Translations under genes and position numbers: made by a program
Part shown: piece after piece, positions 51,206 through 61,655 of the stretch
How the letters are laid out: each line of letters opens with the position of its first letter
Numbering within the stretch: position 1 is the first letter of the stretch
Notes under the pieces: generated by a model
The model's input: only the letters and a program-made list of their open reading frames with translations
Database searches by the model: none
What the model was told of the DNA's origin: nothing
NCBI GenBank assembly: GCA_014526335.1
Contig: JACTAT010000027.1
Coordinates: forward strand, 2,026,416-2,090,415
DNA length: 64,000 nt
From: Chrysaora quinquecirrha
Lineage: Eukaryota; Cnidaria; Scyphozoa; Semaeostomeae; Pelagiidae
Reading direction: 5' to 3'

Positions 51206-54200
51206 GGCTACATTGGTTAATGCTGTATCACCTGAGCCTACCTGTTTTTATAACGGACCGTTTGCTAGCAAGCTCACCTTTAGCTGAGAGTTGGCTACAT
51301 TGGTTAATGTTGTATCATCTGAGCCTACCTGTTTTTATAACGGACTGTTTGCTAGCAAGCTCACCTTTAGCTGAGAGTTGGCTACATTGGTTAATGTTGT
51401 ATCATCTGAGCCTACCTGTTTTTATAACGGACTGTTTGCTAGCAAGCTCACCTTTAGCTGAGAGTTGGCTACATTGGTTAATGTTGTATCATCTGAGCCT
51501 ACCTGTTTTTATAACGGACTGTTTTTTATACCTGTTTTTATTACATTGGTTAATGCTGTATCATCTGAGCCTACCTGTTTTTATAACGGACTGTTTGCTA
51601 GCAAGCTCACCTTTAGCTGAGAGTTGGCTACATTGGTTAATGCTGTATCATCTGAGCCTACCTGTTTTTATAACGGACCGTTTGCTAGCAAGCTCACCTT
51701 TAGCTGAGAGTTGGCTACATTGGTTAATGCTGTGTCATCTGAGCCTACCTGTTTTTATAACGGACTGTTTGCTAGCAAGCTCACCTTTAGCTGAGAGTTG
51801 GCTACATTGGTTAATGTTGTATCATCTGAGCCTACCTGTTTTTATAACGGACCGTTTGCTAGCAAGCTCACCTTTAGCTGAGAGTTGGCTACATTGGTTA
51901 ATGTTGTATCATCTGAGCCTACCTGTTTTTATAACGGACCGTTTGCTAGCAAGCTCACCTTTAGCTGAGAGTTGGCTACATTGGTTAATGCTGTATCATC
52001 TGAGCCTACCTGTTTTTATAACGGACCGTTTGCTAGCAAGCTCACCTTTAGCTGAGAGTTGGCTACATTGGTTAATGTTGTATCATCTGAGCCTACCTGT
52101 TTTTATAACGGACTGTTTGCTAGCAAGCTCACCTTTAGCTGAGAGTTGGCTTTATTGGTTAATGCTGTGTCATCCGAGCCTACCTGTTTTTATAACGGAC
52201 CGTTTGCTAGCAAGCTCACCTTTAGCTGAGAGTTGGCTACATTGGTTAATGCTGTGTCATCTGAGCCTACCTGTTTTTATAACGGACTGTTTGCTAGCAA
52301 GCTCACCTTTAGCTGAGAGTTGGCTACATTGGTTAATGTTGTATCATCTGAGCCTACCTGTTTTTATAACGGACCGTTTGCTAGCAAGCTCACCTTTAGC
52401 TGAGAGTTGGCTACATTGGTTAATGCTGTATCATCTGAGCCTACCTGTTTTTATAACGGACCGTTTGCTAGCAAGCTCACCTTTAGCTGAGAGTTGGCTA
52501 CATTGGTTAATGTTGTCTCATCTGAGCCTACCTGTTTTTATAACGGACTGTTTGCTAGCAAGCTCACCTTTAGCTGAGAGTTGGCTACATTGGTTAATGT
52601 TGTATCATCTGAGCCTATCTGTTTTTATAACGGACCGTTTGCTAGCAAGCTCACCTTTAGCTGAGAGTTGGCTACATTGGTTAATGCTGTTTCATCTGAG
52701 CCTACCTGTTTTTATAACGGACCGTTTGCTAGCAAGCTCACCTTTAGCTGAGAGTTGGCTACATTGGTTAATGCTGTATCATCTGAGCCTACCTGTTTTT
52801 ATAACGGACCGTTTGCTAGCAAGCTCACCTTTAGCTGAGAGTTGGCTACATTGGTTAATGCTGTATCATCTGAGCCTACCTGTTTTTATAACGGACCGTT
52901 TGCTAGCAAGCTCACCTTTAGCTGAGAGTTGGCTACATTGGTTAATGCTGTATCATCTGAGCCTACCTGTTTTTATAACGGACTGTTTGCTAGCAAGCTC
53001 ACCTTTAGCTGAGAGTTGGCTACATTGGTTAATGTTGTATCATCTGAGCCTACCTGTTTTTATAACGGACCGTTTGCTATCAAGCTCACCTTTAGCTGAG
53101 AGTTGGCTACATTGGTTAATGTTGTATCATCTGAGCCTACCTGTTTTTATAACGGACCGTTTGCTAGCAAGCTCACCTTTAGCTGAGAGTTGGCTACATT
53201 GGTTAATGCTGTATCATCTGAGCCTACCTGTTTTTATAACGGACCGTTTGCTAGCAAGCTCACCTTTAGCTGAGAGTTGGCTACATTGGTTAATGTTGTA
53301 TCATCTGAGCCTACCTGTTTTTACAACGGACTGTTTGCTAGCAAGCTCACCTTTAGCTGAGAGTTGGCTACATTGGTTAATGTTGTATCATCTGAGCCTA
53401 TCTGTTTTTATAACGGACCGTTTGCTAGCAAGCTCACCTTTAGCTGAGAGTTGGCTACATTGGTTAATGTTGTATCATCTGAGCCTACCTGTTTTTATAA
53501 CGGACTGTTTGCTAGCAAGCTCACCTTTAGCTGAGAGTTGGCTTTATTGGTTAATGCTGTGTCATCTGAGCCTACCTGTTTTTATAACGGACCGTTTGCT
53601 AGCAAGCTCACCTTTAGCTGAGAGTTGGCTACATTGGTTAATGTTGTATCATCTGAGCCTACCTGTTTTTATAACGGACTGTTTGCTAGCAAGCTCACCT
53701 TTAGCTGAGAGTTGGCTTTATTGGTTAATGCTTTGTCATCTGAGCCTACCTGTTTTTTTAACGGACCGTTTGCTAGCAAGCTCACCTTTAGCTGAGAGTT
53801 GGCTACATTGGTTAATGCTGTGTCATCTGAGCCTACCTGTTTTTATAACGGACCGTTTGCTAGCAAGCTCACCTTTAGCTGAGAGTTGGCTACATTGGTT
53901 AATGTTGTATCATCTGAGCCTACCTGTTTTTATAACGGACTGTTTGCTAGCAAGCTCACCTTTAGCTGAGAGTTGGCTACATTGGTTAATGCTGTGTCAT
54001 CTGAGCCTACCTGTTTTTATAACGGACTGTTTGCTAGCAAGCTCACCTGTAGCTGAGAGTTGGCTACATTGGTTAATGTTGTGTCATCTGAGCCTACCTG
54101 TTTTTATAACGGACCGTTTGCTAGCAAGCTCACCTTTAGCTGAGAGTTGGCTACATTGGTTAATGCTGTGTCATCTGAGCCTACCTGTTTTTATAACGGA

Positions 54201-57200
54201 CTGTTTGCTAGCAAGCTCACCTTTAGCTGAGAGTTGGCTACATTGGTTAATGTTGTATCATCTGAGCCTACCTGTTTTTATAACGGACCGTTTGCTAGCA
54301 AGCTCACCTTTAGCTGAGAGTTGGCTACATGGGTTAATGCTGTATCATCTGAGCCTACCTGTTTTTATAACGGACCGTTTGCTAGCAAGCTCACCTTTAG
54401 CTGAGAGTTGGCTACATTGGTTAATGCTGTGTCATCTGAGCCTACCTGTTTTTATAACGGACTGTTTGCTAGCAAGCTCACCTTTAGCTGAGAGTTGGCT
54501 ACATTGGTTAATGCTGTGTCATCTGAGCCTACCTGTTTTTATAACGGACTGTTTGCTAGCAAGCTCACCTTTAGCTGAGAGTTGGCTACATTGGTTAATG
54601 CTGTATCATCTGAGCCTACCTGTTTTTATAACGGACTGTTTGATAGCAAGCTCACCTTTAGCTGAGAGTTGGCTACATTGGTTAATGTTGTGTCATCTGA
54701 GCCTACCTGTTTTTATAACGGACCGTTTGCTAGCAAGCTCACCTTTAGCTGAGAGTTGGCTACATTGGTTAATGCTGTGTCATCTGAGCCTACCTGTTTT
54801 TATAACGGACTGTTTGCTAGCAAGCTCACCTTTAACTGAGAGTTGGCTACATTGGTTAATGCTGTATCATCTGAGCCTACCTGTTTTTATAACGGACTGT
54901 TTGCTAGCAAGCTCACCTTTAGCTGAGAGTTGGCTACATTGGTTAATGTTGTATCATCTGAGCCTACCTGTTTTTATAACGGACTGTTTGCTAGCAAGCT
55001 CACCTTTAGCTGAGAGTTGGCTACATTGGTTAATGTTGTATCATCTGAGCCTACCTGTTTTTATAACGGACCGTTTGCTAGCAAGCTCACCTTTAGCTGA
55101 GAGTTGGCTACATTGGTTAATGCTGTGTCATCTGAGCCTACCTGTTTTATAACGGACTGTTTGCTAGCAAGCTCACCTTTAGCTGAGAGTTGGCTACATT
55201 GGTTAATGTTGTATCATCTGAGCCTACCTGTTTTTATAACGGACCGTTTGCTAGCAAGCTCACCTTTAGCTGAGAGTTGGCTACATTGGTTAATGCTGTA
55301 TCATCTGAGCCTACCTGTTTTTATAACGGACCGTTTGCTAGCAAGCTCACCTTTAGCTGAGAGTTGGCTACATTGGTTAATGTTGTATAATCTGAGCCTA
55401 CCTGTTTTTATAACGGACCGTTTGCTAGCAAGCTCACCTTTAGCTGAGAGTTGGCTACATTGGTTAATGTTGTATCATCTGAGCCTACCTGTTTTTATAA
55501 CGGACTGTTTGCTAGCAAGCTCACCTTTAGCTGAGAGTTGGCTACATTGGTTAATGCTGTGTCATCTGAGCCTACCTGTTTTTATAACGGACTGTTTGCT
55601 AGCAAGCTCACCTTTAGCTGAGAGTTGGCTACATTGGTTAATGTTGTATCATCTGAGCCTACCTGTTTTTATAACGGACTGTTTGCTAGCAAGCTCACCT
55701 TTAGCTGAGAGTTGGCTACATTGGTTAATGTTGTATCATCTGAGCCTACCTGTTTTTATAACGGACCGTTTGCTAGCAAGCTCACCTTTAGCTGAGAGTT
55801 GGCTACATTGGTTAATGCTGTGTCATCTGAGCCTACCTGTTTTTATAACGGACTGTTTGCTAGCAAGCTCACCTTTAGCTGAGAGTTGGCTACATTGGTT
55901 AATGTTGTATCATCTGAGCCTACCTGTTTTTATAACGGACCGTTTGCTAGCAAGCTCACCTTTAGCTGAGAGTTGGCTACATTGGTTAATGTTGTATCAT
56001 CTGAGCCTACCTGTTTTTATAACGGACCGTTTGCTAGCAAGCTCACCTTTAGCTGAGAGTTGGCTACATTGGTTAATGCTGTGTCATCTGAGCCTACCTG
56101 TTTTTATAACGGACCGTTTGCTAGCAAGCTCACCTTTAGCTGAGAGTTGGCTACATTGGTTAATGTTGTATCATCTGAGCCTACCTGTTTTTATAACGGA
56201 CCGTTTGCTAGCAAGCTCACCTTTAGCTGAGAGTTGGCTACATTGGTTAATGTTGTATCATCTGAGCCTACCTGTTTTTATAACGGACCGTTTGCTAGCA
56301 AGCTCACCTTTAGCTGAGAGTTGGCTACATTGGTTAATGTTGTATCATCTGAGCCTACCTGTTTTTATAACGGACCGTTTGCTAGCAAGCTCACCTTTAG
56401 CTGAGAGTTGGCTACATTGGTTAATGCTGTGTCATCTGAGCCTACCTGTTTTTATAACGGACTGTTTGCTAGCAAGCTCACCTTTAGCTGAGAGTTGGCT
56501 ACATTGGTTAATGTTGTATCATCTGAGCCTACCTGTTTTTATAACGGACCGTTTGCTAGCAAGCTCACCTTTAGCTGAGTGTTGGCTACATTGGTTAATG
56601 CTGTATCATCTGAGCCTACTTGTTTTTATAACGGACCGTTTGCTAGCAAGTTCACCTTTAGCTGAGAGTTGGCTACATGGGTTAATGCTGTATCATCTGA
56701 GCCTACCTGTTTTTATAACGGACCGTTTGCTAGCAAGCTCACCTTTAGCTGAGAGTTGGCTACATTGGTTAATGCTGTGTCATCTGAGCCTACCTGTTTT
56801 TATAACGGACTGTTTGCTAGCAAGCTCACCTTTAGCTGAGAGTTGGCTACATTGGTTAATGCTGTGTCATCTGAGCCTACCTGTTTTTATAACGGACTGT
56901 TTGCTAGCAAGCTCACCTTTAGCTGAGAGTTGGCTACATTGGTTAATGCTGTATCATCTGAGCCTACCTGTTTTTATAACGGACTGTTTGCTAGCAAGCT
57001 CACCTTTAGCTGAGAGTTGGCTACATTGGTTAATGTTGTATCATCTGAGCCTACCTGTTTTTATAACGGACCGTTTGCTAGCAAGCTCACCTTTAGCTGA
57101 GAGTTGGCTACATTGGTTAATGTTGTATCATCTGAGCCTACCTGTTTTTATAACGGATTGTTTGCTAGCAAGCTCACCTTTAGCTGAGAGTTGGCTACAT

Positions 57201-59873
57201 TGGTTAATGCTGTGTCATCTGAGCCTACCTGTTTTTATAACGGAGTGTTTGCTAGCAAGCTCACCTTTAGCTGAGAGTTGGCTACATTGGTTAATGTTGT
57301 ATCATCTGAGCCTACCTGTTTTTATAACGGACTGTTTGCTAGCAAGCTCACCTTTAGCTGAGAGTTGGCTACATTGGTTAATGTTGTATCATCTGAGCCT
57401 ACCTGTTTTTATAACGGACCGTTTGCTAGCAAGCTCACCTTTAGCTGAGAGTTGGCTACATTGGTTAATGCTGTGTCATCTGAGCCTACCTGTTTTTATA
57501 ACGGACTGTTTGCTAGCAAGCTCACCTTTAGCTGAGAGTTGGCTACATTGGTTAATGTTGTATCATCTGAGCCTACCTGTTTTTATAACGGACCGTTTGC
57601 TAGCAAGCTCACCTTTAGCTGAGAGTTGGCTACATTGGTTAATGTTGTATCATCTGAGCCTACCTGTTTTTATAACGGACCGTTTGCTAGCAAGCTCACC
57701 TTTAGCTGAGAGTTGGCTACATTGGTTAATGTTGTATCATCTGAGCCTACCTGTTTTTATAACGGACCGTTTGCTAGCAAGCTCACCTTTAGCTGAGAGT
57801 TGGCTACATTGGTTAATGTTGTATCATCTGAGCCTACCTGTTTTTATAACGGACCGTTTGCTAGCAAGCTCACCTTTAGCTGAGAGTTGGCTACATTGGT
57901 TAATGTTGTATCATCTGAGCCTACCTGTTTTTATAACGGACCGTTTGCTAGCAAGCTCACCTTTAGCTGAGAGTTGGCTACATTGGTTAATGTTGTATCA
58001 TCTGAGCCTACCTGTTTTTATAACGGACCGTTTGCTAGCAAGCTCACCTTTAGCTGAGAGTTGGCTACATTGGTTAATGCTGTGTCATCTGAGCCTACCT
58101 GTTTTTATAACGGACTATTTGCTAGCAAGCTCACCTTTAGCTGAGAGTTGGCTACATTGGTTAATGTTGTATCATCTGAGCCTACCTGTTTTTATAACGG
58201 ACCGTTTGCTAGCAAGCTCACCTTTAGCTGAGAGTTGGCTACATTGGTTAATGTTGTATCATCTGAGCCTACCTGGTTTTATAACGGACCGTTTGCTAGC
58301 AAGCTCACCTTTAGCTGAGAGTTGGCTACATTGGTTAATGCTGTATCATCTGAGCCTACTTGTTTTTATAACGGACCGTTTGCTAGCAAGCTCACCTTTA
58401 GCTGAGAGTTGGCTACATTGGTTAATGCTGTATCATCTGAGCCTACCTGTTTTTATAACGGACCGTTTGCTAGCAAGCTCACCTTTAGCTGAGAGTTGGC
58501 TACATTGGTTAATGCTGTGTCATCTGAGCCTACCTGTTTTTATAACGGACTGTTTGCTAGCAAGCTCACCTTTAGCTGAGAGTTGGCTACATTGGTTAAT
58601 GCTGTGTCATCTGAGCCTACCTGTTTTTATAACGGACTGTTTGCTAGCAAGCTCACCTTTAGCTGAGAGTTGGCTACATTGGTTAATGCTGTATCATCTG
58701 AGCCTACCTGTTTTTATAACGGACTGTTTGCTAGCAAGCTCACCTTTAGCTGAGAGTTGGCTACATTGGTTAATGTTGTATCATCTGAGCCTACCTGTTT
58801 TTATAACGGACCGTTTGCTAGCAAGCTCACCTTTAGCTGAGAGTTGGCTACAATGGTTAATGTTGTATCATCTGAGCCTACCTGTTTTTATAACGGACCG
58901 TTTGCTAGCAAGCTCACCTTTAGCTGAGAGTTGGCTACATTGGTTAATGTTGTATCATCTGAGCCTACCTGTTTTTATAACGGACTGTTTGCTAGCAAGC
59001 TCACCTTTAGCTGAGAGTTGGCTACATTGGTTAATGTTGTATCATCTGAGCCTACCTGTTTTTATAACGGACCGTTTGCTAGCAAGCTCACCTTTAGCTG
59101 AGAGTTGGCTACATTGGTTAATGTTGTATCATCTGAGCCTACCTGTTTTTATAACGGACTGTTTGCTAGCAAGCTCACCTTTAGCTGAGAGTTGGCTACA
59201 TTGGTTAATGTTGTATCATCTGAGCCTACCTGTTTTTATAACGGACTGTTTGCTAGCAAGCTCACCTTTAGCTGAGAGTTGGCTACATTGGTTAATGTTG
59301 TATCATCTGAGCCTACCTGTTTTTATAACGGACTGTTTGCTAGCAAGCTCACCTTTAGCTGAGAGTTGGCTACATTGGTTAATGTTGTATCATCTGAGCC
59401 TACCTGTTTTTATAACGGACCGTTTGCTAGCAAGCTCACCTTTAGCTGAGAGTTGGCTACATTGGTTAATGTTGTATCATCTGAGCCTACCTGTTTTTAT
59501 AACGGACCGTTTGCTAGCAAGCTCACCTTTAGCTGAGAGTTGGCTACATTGGTTAATGTTGTATCATCTGAGCCTACCTGTTTTTATAACGGACTGTTTG
59601 CTAGCAAGCTCACCTTTAGCTGAGAGTTGGCTACATTGGTTAATGTTGTATCATCTGAGCCTATCTGTTTTTATAACGGACCGTTTGCTAGCAAGCTCAC
59701 CTTTAGCTGAGAGTTGGCTACATTGGTTAATGTTGTATCATCTGAGCCTACCTGTTTTTATAACGGACTGTTTTTTATACCTGTTTTTATTACATTGGTT
59801 AATGCTGTATCACCTGAGCCTACCTGTTTTTGTAACGGACCGTTTGCTAGCAAGCTCACCTTTAGCTGAGAGT
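51206..59873 (+). repeat. 87-bp satellite array, 100 units
   Basis: From the ATG of unit 1 (51220) to that of the last unit (59802) is 8582 bp, which equals 97 x 87 + 2 x 72 - 1, so the array has 100 units. Two units are 72 bp (15-bp loss, near 51525 and 59770). One has a 1-bp deletion in a T-run near 55147. Main variable sites: CTG/TTG, TAT/TGT, and CGT/TGT, the last a CpG transition. Because 87 is divisible by three and one frame lacks stops, frames of 1310 and 1590 codons appear (29-residue repeat with HLSLPVFITD and LLASSPLAESW). They are broken only at the 1-bp deletion. Private substitutions are mostly amino-acid changing, so I treat this as non-coding satellite. Confidence 0.95.
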
Positions 59874-59876
59874 TGA

Positions 59877-60619
59877 AGAATTTGGTTAAAGGTTTGAAAG
59901 CATGAGTCTACGTCTATGAGTTTATATGATAACCCTCGTTGATCCGCTTATCAAGTACCGACATCCCATGAAAGGGCTGACTTTTCCTGAATATAAATTC
60001 AAGAAACGGTGCATTGACCTGGCCCTGCAACTGATTCATAATGCACACTCAGAACGACAATCTAACATATCTAACAGCAGAAGCCAATTACAGTAAATTC
60101 TGTTGACAGCACTGTTAAACAACTTCAAAGTGAAAATCTTGTAGCTAAAGAAATAGCCATCGAAACGAAGTGTAAGTGATATCGATGCAAATTTGTACCG
60201 AATATTGCAAAAATTTCATAACTAGGTTTCAAAGACATTGAAAATCCTCAATGAATGCATTTGCAGATATTGCAATTGACAAAAACCCATGCTCTTCTGT
60301 ATTTCTATTTTACAGTCAAAAGGGGCGAAAGGTGAAAAGTGCATTATTTGTTGCTTTTATGGTAGTTTTTGTTTAATCTTATGAAGTTCATTAAAGATCA
60401 ATACCTTTAGGAGTCAGATAAATTCAGTCATATTGAAAACTCTCGATTTCAATCTTCAATCTTAAATAAAAACATGCCTCCAAAGGTCCAAGATTCCATC
60501 AAAGACCACAGAGTGAGGGGAGCGTTAATCCATGATGACAGAAAACCCGTAGAAAACAATACACTTGTGAAAATCAAGGACCTTCCAGAGGTCCTCAATT
60601 TTATTAGTCGGTTCTTGTC
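59877..60619 (+). other. Flank of the satellite array
   Basis: A 42-codon frame at 59968-60096 (MKGLTFPEYKFKKRCIDLAL...) has coding-like composition and could be a decayed gene or element fragment; I do not recognise it. Otherwise AT-rich. Confidence 0.3.
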
Positions 60620-60629
60620 ATCCGTTCAA

Positions 60630-61148
60630 CGGGAAGATGGAACAAAATAGACTATGATTTACGTACATGTGATATGTGTACTTCAAATGAGATTGGCGAT
60701 GAGTATCACACTCTCTTAAAATGTCCTGCATTCGATCGCATAAGAGATAAACTTATACCAACATATTTTTGTAAGTACCCTTCAAAAATGAAATTTCAAA
60801 TTCTAATGTCAAAAATAAGAGACAAGAAACTCTGGGCCAATATAGCAAAATATATAAGAGAAATTTTTAGTCATAGGAAAAATACTTGTCACCTCCTGTA
60901 AAAAGACAAAAGTAATTTCATTGTTGCAGTTTCTGTTGCTGTTGCTGTTATCTTATGTTTCTTTGTATATTGTAGTTCTTACCGTTCTTACTTTAGTTGC
61001 TTTCTTTCTTTTTAATTAAGACTTTTTGAATTGAAAAACTCTAAATTGTCACAATAGTGATGTAGAGTTTATATCAATTTTTAATTCTTTAAATTAATTT
61101 CATACCCCAGCTGGGGGTATGAGTAAATTTATGATGATGATGATGATG
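60630..61148 (+). mobile_element. LINE 3' end with (TGA)n tail
   Basis: A frame with DLRTCDMCTSNEIGDEYHTL followed by LKCPAFDRIRDKL is the terminal Cys-His zinc region of a LINE ORF2, like that at 37890-38840 but on the plus strand and of a different lineage. It stops at 60899-60901. A ~200-bp 3' region follows and ends in ATGATGATGATGATGATGAG, the kind of short tandem tail many LINEs carry. The 5' part is absent. Confidence 0.7.
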
Positions 61149-61320
61149 AGAACGTTCTTGAGAAAATCGACCAAAATCGACCATGCGCATCGAGGTGTAC
61201 CCTGGGTACCAGAGCCTCAAGATTGGAACCGCAGAACAAAATAAAAAAAATAATAAGTTGAGCAAAATACGAGGCTCTGGTTCCATCCAAACAGAGTCTC
61301 GTTCTGATTATGAAAATTAA

Positions 61321-61545
61321 CCAATCAGAAGCGCAGGTTCCCGAAATGGAACGTGGTTTTTCATTGGCTTAGACCATCAAACATACGAATCAGCCGCCCA
61401 AGTGATTCAAGCGAAGAGCTAAGAACCTGTCTTATAATAAGGCATGTACCAACCAATCTTTCCTTATACATATGCAGGATGCGCAGACCGGGTAATCTTG
61501 CGCAGATGGTGTCCATCGCATTTGGCGCTAAAATCTGGCGGGAAA
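61321..61545 (+). promoter_or_regulatory. Promoter region with CCAAT boxes and E2F-type sites
   Basis: Upstream of the ATG at 61656 there are CCAAT boxes at 61321 (+), 61363 (-, ATTGG) and 61453 (+), then TTTGGCGC at 61521-61528 and GGCGGGAAA at 61537-61545. The last two match E2F/DP consensus forms and are spaced 16 bp apart. The region is more GC-rich than its surroundings. This arrangement is known from S-phase genes such as replication factors. Binding is inferred from motif match only. Confidence 0.5.
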
Positions 61546-61655
61546 TTTAGGACTTGATCGTGTGTTCGTTTCGAAAGTTAAATTGTACTAAATTTAGAGA
61601 ATCTTCACAAAACAATAACAGGTGTTTAGCAAGAATTTACGCTGGTGAATGAAAT

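Noticed and set aside
51220..59876. Two giant open frames (1310 and 1590 codons) as a real repeat protein
   Set aside because: They arise from an 87-bp tandem repeat whose period is a multiple of three. Private changes are mostly non-synonymous, there is no signal peptide or unique flank, and the frames are broken by a 1-bp deletion.
61089..61286. Frame with a His run
   Set aside because: The run comes from the (TGA)n tail of the LINE fragment read on the minus strand.
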